Of a DNA stretch of 64,000 nucleotides, positions 10,501 to 17,570 are shown piece by piece (positions within the stretch are counted from its first letter, which is position 1; each line of letters starts with the position of its first letter). The DNA is from Bdellovibrionaceae bacterium UBA1609 (GTDB taxonomy: Bacteria; Bdellovibrionota; Bdellovibrionia; Bdellovibrionales; UBA1609). The notes beneath the pieces were generated by a model. The model ran no database searches. It saw only the letters and a list, made by a program, of their open reading frames with translations, and was not told where the DNA came from. The stretch lies in assembly GCA_002321895.1 (NCBI GenBank), contig DCMZ01000004.1, forward strand, positions 60,151 through 124,150, read 5' to 3'. The position numbers and the translations under genes were made by a program.

Positions 10501-10656
10501 GATCCAAACTCGAAAGTGTCTCAACACTTTAATAAACAAAATGGCTATTCCTTACTTGAGGAGTTGAACGCTGTGCCAATGGTTAAATACACAACTAAAA
10601 TTCGTAATACGAGTGAGTTGAAGTTGGATGACAATGGACATGGAGGGGGTCACTGA
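7573..10656 (+). CDS. actB: Alternative complex III subunit ActB, fused molybdopterin-like and ferredoxin domains
   Basis: 1027 aa. A twin-arginine signal (RRDFLKLMGASMAM, about residues 57-70) is followed by a Cys that fits the known lipid anchoring of ActB. The long N-terminal part resembles molybdopterin oxidoreductases (about 90-720), although the family lacks the cofactor. The C-terminal part has four Fe-S cysteine groups, starting CNGCGDCVVAC, then CQHCENAPC, CVGTRYCANNCP and CTFC with CAASC. I start at the ATG at 7573, preceded by GGAGG at 7561-7565. An ATG 24 bases upstream would overlap actA and lacks a site. The end overlaps the actC start as TGATG. Confidence 0.93.
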   Translation: MGNENMNEQDQNRPQYWQDLEEWRQSDEFKEMVDKEFQSSPFAPEDSQSGFARRDFLKLMGASMAMTSAGCLRRPEQRIVPYANRPPEILPGRANYYSSSLVEGGEAFGLVVKTREGRPIKLEGNPDHPFNEGSLSARGNAYILALYDPDRLTGPKQNLLNKEKSNRDTVSSTFEEIDKAFKQSTAAGKLGLVTRSIMSPSTRELISEFVRVTGAKHYVIDDLDYSVVREGQKKSYGQEVLPRYRLDKAQYVLTIDTDLLGSYLTPVEHKKMFSKTRNPEGDMSKLVSFESLYSMTGSNADERFRIRPSEQIKVVVGIISELINKGRVSDSAARDLVNRFKNSFKGFQPFEAGLLGRVADELWANRGKSVVAVGGLPTQTGLGLDLQVATNYLNSILGNDGKTIDYERSAHNSYAGTNDIERFVSDVEAGRIESVLIHGVNPAYSQPNDSGLVKAIKSLKLAAYTGAYNDETGQICRYLVPDHNQLENWGDVDGQTGTIGILQPTIRPLYKTRAFQDTLLTWVQTSGRASGLLKADSYYDYLRSYWRRKVQPAVGGGKSFEDFWYEVLQTGVVRTSEGRRRDSVSSSRSFRSSSLNTIIPQPSSEMELVLYPSVALGDGSLANIPWLQELPDPVSKIVWDNYISISPAYAHEKGIHEGDVLDAKVGEKTIALPAHIQPGMHDAVAAIAIGYGRMGGGKVAEGIGKRSIHLASYFEGQLQTSGLSVELKKTKKNIPLASPQGHHRMEGRQIVVQATQDQYKKDPAANIHKHKVFSLWGKHEYKGHRWALGVDLNACNGCGDCVVACQSENNVPTVGKKYVMEGRIMHWIRIDRYYSGDPSNPAIVNMPVMCQHCENAPCETVCPVNATVHGDEGTNDMIYNRCVGTRYCANNCPYKVRRFNWFNYVKQVKEPQHLAMNPEVTVRARGVMEKCTFCNHRVKEAKMKAKTENRPLAEGDVQAACAASCGAGALIFGDINDPNSKVSQHFNKQNGYSLLEELNAVPMVKYTTKIRNTSELKLDDNGHGGGH

Positions 10657-12014
10657 TGATACGTAGAGAGCCTCTAGTTGAAGGTAATAAATCACTGAAG
10701 CAGGTGACGGATGATATTTGCGCCTTAGTTGAACGTCCTCCAGGTAAATCCTGGATGGCCTGTTTTGCCTCCGCAAAAATATTATTTCTGTTCTACCTCA
10801 GTGTGATGGGGATGATCGTCGCCACAGGTATGGGACTCATGGGTGTAAATTCACCAGTGGGTTGGGGTACAGATATCATCACTTTTGTATTTTGGATTGG
10901 TATTGGTCACGCCGGTACGTTGATTTCAGCGGTTCTGTTTTTGTTCAGGCAGAAATGGCGAACCTCGATTGCACGTACTGCGGAAGCTATGACGGTTTTT
11001 GCAGTTATGACTGCGGGGCTTTTTCCAGTATTACATACGGGGCGCCCTTGGCATGCTTACTGGTTGTTGCCATATCCTAACCAGCGCGGCCCACTTTGGG
11101 TGAATTTTAGATCACCTCTTTTGTGGGATGTTTTTGCTGTATCTACCTACGCCACTGTATCAATGGTTTTCTGGTATATCGGTATGGTGCCGGATTTAGC
11201 TACGTTAAGAGATCGTGCCAAGAATAAAGTGCGTAAAGCGATTTACGGTGCGCTTTCTTTGGGTTGGCGTGGAACTGCGAAACAGTGGAACCACTTTGAA
11301 ATGGTTTACATGTTGTTGGCGGGTCTTGCGACACCGCTGGTACTTTCGGTTCACTCCATTGTATCTTTTGACTTTGCTGTAGCTAATTTGCCGGGATGGC
11401 ATACCACGATTTTCCCACCTTATTTTGTCGCTGGAGCGATCTTCTCAGGATTTGGGATGGTGGTAACTCTCATGGTGATTTTAAGAGAAGTGATGCCGGT
11501 TTTTAAGGATTACATCACCATGAATCACATGGAGAACATGAATAAAATTATCATGACCACTGGGATGTTGGTTGGATATGCCTACGCCTCTGAATTCTTT
11601 ATCGCTTGGTATTCGGGGAGCAAGTACGAGCAGTACGTTTTTATAAACAGAGCTTTTGGACCTTATTGGTGGTCTTATTGGATCATGGTGACTTGTAACG
11701 TGGTCATTCCGCAGGTGTTTTGGTTCAAACGTTTTCGTCGAAGTATTCCAGTGATGTTTGTGGTTTCTATTTTTGTGAACATTGGAATGTGGTTTGAGAG
11801 ATTTGTGATTACTGTGACCTCGCTCCATAGAGATTTCCTCCCAAGTTCATGGGGGATGTTTAATCTCACCTTCTACGATTTAGGGGCCATTTTCGGTTCC
11901 TTTGGAATGTTTTTCTTTTTATTCCTTCTCTACACTCGGGTCCTTCCAGCGGTATCCATCGCAGAAGTGAAGCCTGTTTTAGGTGTTGGGAAAGAGGGAG
12001 ATCATCATGGCTAA
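10656..12014 (+). CDS. actC: Alternative complex III subunit ActC, NrfD/PsrC-like quinol-binding membrane protein
   Basis: 452-aa polytopic membrane protein of the NrfD family with about ten hydrophobic segments. The first (FASAKILFLFYLSVMGMIVA) begins after a cytoplasmic N-terminal tail of about 45 residues. In alternative complex III, ActC carries the menaquinol site, and ActC and ActF form the paired membrane core. Start and stop are shared with the neighbours through overlaps (TGATG with actB, 8 bases with actD), a sign of coupled translation. It is paralogous to ActF below. Confidence 0.92.
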   Translation: MIRREPLVEGNKSLKQVTDDICALVERPPGKSWMACFASAKILFLFYLSVMGMIVATGMGLMGVNSPVGWGTDIITFVFWIGIGHAGTLISAVLFLFRQKWRTSIARTAEAMTVFAVMTAGLFPVLHTGRPWHAYWLLPYPNQRGPLWVNFRSPLLWDVFAVSTYATVSMVFWYIGMVPDLATLRDRAKNKVRKAIYGALSLGWRGTAKQWNHFEMVYMLLAGLATPLVLSVHSIVSFDFAVANLPGWHTTIFPPYFVAGAIFSGFGMVVTLMVILREVMPVFKDYITMNHMENMNKIIMTTGMLVGYAYASEFFIAWYSGSKYEQYVFINRAFGPYWWSYWIMVTCNVVIPQVFWFKRFRRSIPVMFVVSIFVNIGMWFERFVITVTSLHRDFLPSSWGMFNLTFYDLGAIFGSFGMFFFLFLLYTRVLPAVSIAEVKPVLGVGKEGDHHG

Positions 12015-12564
12015 TCCTATGGAAATAATTAATGATTTATTGAGAAGTCCGACTAAAAAAGTGGTCGCTGGAATTTGGACGGACGAAAAAACATTGGTGG
12101 AAGCTGCCCGTAAAGCAAGGGCTCAGGGTTTGGATAAGGTGGAAGCCATTAGTCCTTATCCAATGCACGACATAGACGATGCTTTAGGGATTCCAAGATC
12201 TTTTATACCCTATGTGGCTTTTGTAATGGGTTTGACAGGATTGGCATTCGGAACCTGGTTGACCTGGTGGACTTCGGTGGTGGATTACCCACTTATCATC
12301 GGTGGTAAGCCCATGTGGTCATTACCAGCTTTTGTTCCTATTATGTTTGAATGTACAATTTTGTTTGCAGCTTTGTCTTCAGTGGGAGCAATGATCGTTG
12401 CCGGAGGTTTACCTAAAGTAGATCCTCCTATTATTGATCCAGATTTAACATGTTCAAAGTTTGCACTCTTTGTTCCTGAAGATTCAAACAGTTATGACGA
12501 AGCTAAATTGGAGCAACTCTTTAAAGAGTGGGGCGCCTCAGAAGTTAAGAAAGCGGAGTTTTAG
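12007..12564 (+). CDS. actD: Alternative complex III subunit ActD (DUF3341)
   Basis: 185 aa. The cytoplasmic N-terminal half (VVAGIWTDEKTLVEAARKAR) is the DUF3341 fold. Two membrane helices follow (about residues 68-90 and 108-135), then a short C-terminal segment. It is a structural subunit of the complex with no known cofactor. The start is the ATG at 12007, after GAGGGAG inside the end of actC; an ATG 8 codons upstream is less likely. The stop is one base before the actE start. Confidence 0.9.
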   Translation: MANPMEIINDLLRSPTKKVVAGIWTDEKTLVEAARKARAQGLDKVEAISPYPMHDIDDALGIPRSFIPYVAFVMGLTGLAFGTWLTWWTSVVDYPLIIGGKPMWSLPAFVPIMFECTILFAALSSVGAMIVAGGLPKVDPPIIDPDLTCSKFALFVPEDSNSYDEAKLEQLFKEWGASEVKKAEF

Positions 12565-12565
12565 T

Positions 12566-13123
12566 ATGAAAGTCGTTCGTGGACTCTTATTTTTGACAGT
12601 GATCTATACCTTTGGGTGTGGAGCTGGTGAAAACCGAACCAATGTAGAACTCATTCAAGATATGATGGATCAAATCAGTGTGAAAGCACAGGATTGGAAT
12701 CCAAATGTAGATCCTGATTTTCAAGCTATGAGAGTTCCCCCGGAAAACACTGTTCCTCGCGGATTCAAGCCCTATCCCTACACTCTAGGTGAAGTGGAAA
12801 AGGCTTCTCGTGAATTGCGCAATCCACTCAGTGGACAATTTGGTGCTGAAGTATTGGCTCGAGGGAAAAAACATTTTGAAATCAATTGTGCTGTTTGCCA
12901 CGGAGCCGACGGTGCGGGCAAAGGACCTGTTGCTAGTAAAATGGCAGTGCCCCCTCCTTCTCTAATTGAAGGTAAGGTTTTGGGTTACACCGAAGGTAGA
13001 ATATTTCATGCCATTACATTGGGATGGGGAGTTATGGGAAGTTACTCTCGGCAGATCCGTAAAGAGGAAGACCGATGGGCGGTCATCAATTATATAAAAA
13101 ATCTACAGAAGAAAGCCAATTAG
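12566..13123 (+). CDS. actE: Alternative complex III subunit ActE, monohaem cytochrome c lipoprotein
   Basis: 185 aa. A short signal sequence ends at Cys18 (YTFGCG), consistent with the lipid anchor described for ActE. One haem site, CAVCH, lies near residue 110, and a probable axial Met lies in GVMGSYS near the end. It passes electrons from the complex to the oxidase or a soluble carrier. The ATG at 12566 follows the actD stop by one base. A longer upstream frame inside actD is not needed, because the signal peptide starts here. Confidence 0.9.
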   Translation: MKVVRGLLFLTVIYTFGCGAGENRTNVELIQDMMDQISVKAQDWNPNVDPDFQAMRVPPENTVPRGFKPYPYTLGEVEKASRELRNPLSGQFGAEVLARGKKHFEINCAVCHGADGAGKGPVASKMAVPPPSLIEGKVLGYTEGRIFHAITLGWGVMGSYSRQIRKEEDRWAVINYIKNLQKKAN

Positions 13124-13132
13124 GAGTCGAAC

Positions 13133-14329
13133 ATGGCAGGAAATCATCAACTCTCTGACCCAGGTCAATTGGTCGTTTCGCAAAAGACTAAAATCTTATA
13201 TTCGATTTTGATGTTTGTGGGCTTTTTGACGTTTGTGTTTACCGTTTACAATAGCCCTGAGCGGGCTTGGCATGCCTACTTGGTGGGTTTCTTCTACTTT
13301 GTCAGCTTAGCTATGGGCGGGTTCTTTTTCACCTCCATTCAGCATGCGACAAAGGCTGGTTGGAGCGTTAATGTTCGACGAATTATGGAGTCATTCATCG
13401 CCTTTCTTCCATGGGCCGCCGTTTTTGCTGGTATATTGATGATCGGTGCCCCTTATGTATACGAATGGTTGCATGCGGAAGAAGTGGCTCAAGATTATCT
13501 GTTGCAACACAAAGAAGGGTATCTTAACCAATTTTTCTATACCATCCGGACTGTAGTGTTTTTTGTGGGCTGGATTTTAATTGGTGGAAAGATGATCAAA
13601 AGATCATTGCAGCAAGATGAGTCCGGCGATGAAAGCTTAACCCACAAAAATGCTTCGCTTGCGGTGGGAGCTCTCGTATTTTTTGCACTTAGTTACTCAC
13701 TTTTTAGTGTTGATGCGCTTATGAGTATTGAGGCTCATTGGTTTTCAACTATTTTTGGAGTGTATACATTCGCCGGATTGTTCCAGTCGACTATGGCTTT
13801 TATGATCTTAACTATCTTCGCTTTACACAAGAAAGGGTATCTAAAGGAATATGTGACCATGGATCACGTTCATGATTTAGGTAAGTTTCTTTTTGGGTTT
13901 ACCGTTTTTTGGGCTTACATTGCCTTTTCACAGTATATGTTGATTTGGTATGCCAACTTACCTGAGGAAAGTTTTTACTACGTGACTCGTTCACAGCAAC
14001 CTTGGGTCTATGTGTCTTTGGCATTGATCGTGTTCAAGTTCATCGTACCATTTTTTGCATTACTTCCACGTTGGGCAAAGAGAACTCCTGCCTACTTAAC
14101 ACCTATCTGTTATTTGATTTTAATTATGCAGTTCGTAGATATTTACTGGATGGTTTATCCAGGTCTTAATGAAGAGCATTTGGTATTTGGAATTTCTGAG
14201 ATTCTTATTTTTGGTGGGTTTCTTGGAGCATTTCTATTTACGACCACTCGCTTTTTGAGCAAGCATAAGCTTGTACCGATTAAGGATCCAAGAATTCACG
14301 AATCTAATCACCATCATGTGGTTTACTAG
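13133..14329 (+). CDS. actF: Alternative complex III subunit ActF, NrfD-like membrane protein
   Basis: 398-aa polytopic membrane protein, the shorter paralogue of ActC, with about ten hydrophobic segments. Segments such as YLVGFFYFVSLAMGGFFFTS and WFSTIFGVYTFAGLFQSTMA are typical. It forms the second half of the membrane core of alternative complex III. The ribosome site is good (TAGGAGTCGAAC before ATG). It ends in a His-rich tail (ESNHHHVVY). It is the last gene of the operon: a strong terminator follows after about 25 bases, and no cytochrome oxidase genes are in the window. Confidence 0.92.
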   Translation: MAGNHQLSDPGQLVVSQKTKILYSILMFVGFLTFVFTVYNSPERAWHAYLVGFFYFVSLAMGGFFFTSIQHATKAGWSVNVRRIMESFIAFLPWAAVFAGILMIGAPYVYEWLHAEEVAQDYLLQHKEGYLNQFFYTIRTVVFFVGWILIGGKMIKRSLQQDESGDESLTHKNASLAVGALVFFALSYSLFSVDALMSIEAHWFSTIFGVYTFAGLFQSTMAFMILTIFALHKKGYLKEYVTMDHVHDLGKFLFGFTVFWAYIAFSQYMLIWYANLPEESFYYVTRSQQPWVYVSLALIVFKFIVPFFALLPRWAKRTPAYLTPICYLILIMQFVDIYWMVYPGLNEEHLVFGISEILIFGGFLGAFLFTTTRFLSKHKLVPIKDPRIHESNHHHVVY

Positions 14330-14354
14330 TTAAAGTTAAGAAATTTAGAAATTT

Positions 14355-14385
14355 AAAAAGCTAGGCTTTGTCCTAGCTTTTTTTT
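14355..14385 (+). terminator. rho-independent terminator of the act operon
   Basis: A perfect stem AGCTAGG (14359-14365) / CCTAGCT (14372-14378) with a 6-base loop sits between an A-run and a run of eight T. It lies 25 bases after the actF stop. Confidence 0.92.
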
Positions 14386-14469
14386 GTATGTCTTGGACTC
14401 GGCGGCCATTTACCGTTTTATTGCATCTTTACGGTCAACGATAGGACGTATTGGTGCTAGAATCTGGGT

Positions 14470-15573
14470 ATGTTGAAACAATTATTGTTGCTCATTATGA
14501 TTCTTATAGTGGAGCCGTTGTTTGCGGGCCAGGAGCTGGATTCTTGGGTGGAGCGGTGGAAGATTGATGATGTTCAATTCATTAGGGCTCTCAATGCCTA
14601 TAAAAATGCAAAAACTAGAGCAGAAAAGGTAGAGCCAGCGGTTTTGTTATTTCGTGCCGAAGAGTCCTTACTTAAATCAAAACCGGATATGAAAAAGCGG
14701 CTGACAAAGAGCCAACTGGAAATCCTCAATCAAGCGCGTCGACAGTTCTTATGGATAAAGGGTGCTACGAATAAATATTTGGCGAGGCTCGATTTCTTTA
14801 ATGTTCATTATATAACAAAAAACAATGACCTTTCGATTCATCGTTTAAATGAAGCTTTTTACCCCATTCCCGAAAATAGCACGTGTACACTCAGTAATTT
14901 TAAAAAGCTGGCGGAGAGTTTTCATCCGGAATTTCTTATAGAATATGGACGGGATCTAAAAACTTTGGTCTATGATTATGAATTTCTTATGGGCGAATCT
15001 TACTATAAGAATTTTCAACAGATCATTTCAGATAGAAAGAAGTTCTATTCTATCCCTCATAGAGAAGAAATGCGCTCATTTTTAGAGTCTGTGTTGGTTC
15101 TACCGGTGAGAGATAATGGAGAACGCATTCAGCGTAGGGTTGATAAATTAGAATCCCAATTAACTAAGATTGCCAAGTCTTCGAAAGGCTTTGTCTTTGA
15201 CCAATACAGATCTCATCGTCATTGCCTATCGGCTTACCCAGAATCTAGCTATTATGAGCTGCTGCGAGAACACCAGACGGAATACTATGGAGAAAAGATG
15301 TTAGCGCTGCTGCAATTGTACGTGGATAGACATAAAAAGCTTCCCGAAAAAGGGGATCGGTGGCAAATCTTATTTGATTTTTACAAAGCTCGGTCGAATC
15401 GACTGAAGGACGAAAAGGAACCTTCACAGGTGTTTCTTTCTGTTATCAGAGATGGTTGGGGAAAGCGTTTTAAAATCCTGGAGGATAAAAATAAATTTTG
15501 GGTCTATACCGAGGTCAAAAAATCGCTCGGTTCATCAACTGTCAAAAGGTTTGGTCCAGGATACCTAAAGTAG
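14470..15573 (+). CDS. Secreted protein of unknown function
   Basis: 367 aa with a Sec signal peptide (about residues 1-19, ending LFAG). The body is largely helical and charged, with no family I can name. The last 45 residues contain DGWGKRFKI, then an aromatic KFWVYTEV and RFGPGYLK. This resembles the end of GspG-like pseudopilin domains (DxWG...FxLxSxGPDG), but the similarity is short and may be chance. The start ATG has no clear ribosome site. It is a single gene between the act operon and a lipoprotein. Confidence 0.6.
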   Translation: MLKQLLLLIMILIVEPLFAGQELDSWVERWKIDDVQFIRALNAYKNAKTRAEKVEPAVLLFRAEESLLKSKPDMKKRLTKSQLEILNQARRQFLWIKGATNKYLARLDFFNVHYITKNNDLSIHRLNEAFYPIPENSTCTLSNFKKLAESFHPEFLIEYGRDLKTLVYDYEFLMGESYYKNFQQIISDRKKFYSIPHREEMRSFLESVLVLPVRDNGERIQRRVDKLESQLTKIAKSSKGFVFDQYRSHRHCLSAYPESSYYELLREHQTEYYGEKMLALLQLYVDRHKKLPEKGDRWQILFDFYKARSNRLKDEKEPSQVFLSVIRDGWGKRFKILEDKNKFWVYTEVKKSLGSSTVKRFGPGYLK

Positions 15574-15743
15574 GTCAATTTGTTATCAATTCAAAGGTCG
15601 AGCTCTCCGCTATCAGGGCTTGATTCCGACGGATAAAATTCGAATATCTTAGTCTAGTAATCGCGTGTTTCATTAAGGGACAAAATTTAAACAACCGAAT
15701 AGTTTTGTATAAACCTAATAAATAGCTCAAGGAGGCGAAGAGC

Positions 15744-16688
15744 TTGCGGGATTTGGTAGTTTCATTTCTTACACTATCTTTTGTTTTAGTATTGGGGTGC
15801 TCCTCCAAGGAGGGTGCATTTTTTGAATCTACTTCTGGCTCTTCAAATGATTTAATTCTTATTTCCTCTGGAGACAGTAATACTCGTAGCGTCCTACTTT
15901 ACAACCAAGATGGATCCTTTAATCGAATCCTTTACGACTATCGAACTGACCTGGGTTTGCCTCGGGGTATTGCTCCTTTCGATAGTGAAAGTGTGGTTGT
16001 TTCCTTAGACAACACAGATAGAGTTTCCCGAGTTTATTGGAAGGGAGAGAATGCCGGTTCAGAAGAGTTGTTCGCTAACTCGGGATTGGGTGGTGCGATT
16101 TACCAATTGACCACCAGTGAAGCCGGAGATGTGTTCGTTGTAGAATCTAATTACATCGAGAGATATGATTCGACCGGAGCGCGAGTAGGCACGCCTTACA
16201 TTGGTACCACTGAAGGATCTTGCGTGCTTAGTAGCCCGAGAGGGATTTTTCTTACCTCCGATGACCGTTTGATTGTTACCAATCATGGTGGCTCGGATCA
16301 GCTCCTAATTTATGATGTGTCAGATCCGTTTAGCGTTACTTGTCTTTCCGCGAACAACATTGGTAACAATCCCTATGGTGTTATAGAGCATTCAGATGGG
16401 AATCTCTATGTGGTTACTCAGGGAGATGATCAAGTTTATAGAACGGATTCAGATGGTTCCAATGCTACGTCCATTTGGTCGACAGATACATCTATAATAA
16501 ACAACCCAACTGGAATTATAGAACTGGCTAATGGTAATTTGGCAATTGCCAGTTCGGCTAATGACCAAGTTTGGGAAATGGATACCTCTGGTACTTTGGC
16601 GAATACTTCGCCACTAATTTTAGATCCACTAGTGTTAAATATTACTGATATAAAAACCTACCCCGCCAACTTTGGGGGTGATGAATGA
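15744..16688 (+). CDS. Lipoprotein with beta-propeller-like repeats
   Basis: 314 aa. The signal peptide ends in the lipobox LVLGC (Cys about residue 19). The rest is a series of degenerate repeats in which a Gly/Asp-rich turn is followed by hydrophobic strands, for example GNLYVVTQGDDQVYRTDSDG and NGNLAIASSANDQVWEMDTS. That pattern fits NHL- or SMP30-type beta-propellers. The start is TTG, chosen because AAGGAGG lies 8 bases upstream and the lipoprotein signal begins there. The stop overlaps the next gene by 4 bases (ATGA), so the two envelope proteins are coupled. Confidence 0.7.
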   Translation: MRDLVVSFLTLSFVLVLGCSSKEGAFFESTSGSSNDLILISSGDSNTRSVLLYNQDGSFNRILYDYRTDLGLPRGIAPFDSESVVVSLDNTDRVSRVYWKGENAGSEELFANSGLGGAIYQLTTSEAGDVFVVESNYIERYDSTGARVGTPYIGTTEGSCVLSSPRGIFLTSDDRLIVTNHGGSDQLLIYDVSDPFSVTCLSANNIGNNPYGVIEHSDGNLYVVTQGDDQVYRTDSDGSNATSIWSTDTSIINNPTGIIELANGNLAIASSANDQVWEMDTSGTLANTSPLILDPLVLNITDIKTYPANFGGDE

Positions 16689-17329
16689 AATCGCTGAAGA
16701 ACATGCTCCTTCTTCACAGTTTTCTTTTTATTGCAGCGATATATGCACTACCATTTGAGGCACAGGCCTTTGGCGTGAGTTTTGAGGCGGCTATTGGGTA
16801 TCCCAATTTCAGTTTAACCAATACGGATGGTTCAAAGGCATTTTATGATGGAATCTCTGTCCAGGGGGCTGCATATATTCCCGCTTGGAAGTTTCAAAAA
16901 ACCGGATATTTGGGATTTGGGTTGGGATTAGATTATTATGACCTCAATAATACCGCCAATAATGCGGAACAGGTTGAGAAGTCCAATCATCTCGGGCCAT
17001 TTATTGGAGTTCACGTAAAATTGAGTCGGTTCTTTTTTGGCTACAATTATAATATCAGGAAGACGAGAATATATTGGGTGGGCGATTTCACCAATGACTA
17101 TACAGAGTTTGAATATAACGGAGGAACCCTTTACGCCGGTATGGAGTGGACTCTGTCAAAAAAACTGGATGTGGGGATCACTTATACGCAATCCACTAAC
17201 CAATATCCGAGTAGCGTGACTCACTTGTCGGATGATATAGAGTTCTCAGGATCCACCATTTGGTTGACCATTAAGCTGGGTACGGGTCAGAGTGTGGGTA
17301 AAATTTTCGATACTGTATTTATAAATTGA
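16685..17329 (+). CDS. Outer membrane beta-barrel protein of unknown function
   Basis: 214 aa with a signal peptide (about 1-28, ending FEAQA). The rest alternates amphipathic strands and short turns, with frequent Tyr/Gly pairs (YLGFGLGLDYYDLNN, FFGYNYNIRK), as in small 8-stranded barrels. The protein ends KIFDTVFIN, without a canonical terminal Phe. It is translationally coupled to the propeller lipoprotein, so they probably act together at the cell surface. No function is assignable. Confidence 0.65.
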   Translation: MKSLKNMLLLHSFLFIAAIYALPFEAQAFGVSFEAAIGYPNFSLTNTDGSKAFYDGISVQGAAYIPAWKFQKTGYLGFGLGLDYYDLNNTANNAEQVEKSNHLGPFIGVHVKLSRFFFGYNYNIRKTRIYWVGDFTNDYTEFEYNGGTLYAGMEWTLSKKLDVGITYTQSTNQYPSSVTHLSDDIEFSGSTIWLTIKLGTGQSVGKIFDTVFIN

Positions 17330-17570
17330 AAGTTAGGGCCGCACAGGCAGAGAGGATTATCTCTACTATTGGCTTTGATGCGATTCGCCGTCTGTAACGG
17401 GGCTGGAGAACTTGTCTAAAAGGCCAAAATCAGCGGAAATACCTCATTTCTTAGCGAAGAGGTTGACCCTGTGCGGGATCTCAGGGATAACTGAGATATG
17501 AGTGATTCACGTGCCACAGCAAATATCACAACCACCTCGACAACCACCGGGTTTCGGGCTTCATAACTCC
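17330..17570 (+). promoter_or_regulatory. thrS leader region with a perfect hairpin
   Basis: 241 bases before the preferred thrS start with no other gene. ATCTCAG (17478-17484) and CTGAGAT (17491-17497) form a perfect 7-bp stem with loop GGATAA. No T-run follows, so it is not an ordinary terminator. No T-box antiterminator consensus was found. A control element for thrS is possible, but unproven. Confidence 0.35.

Noticed and set aside
17330..17570. T-box riboswitch upstream of thrS
   Set aside because: The conserved antiterminator sequence and a terminator are absent; only a 7-bp hairpin without a T-run is present.
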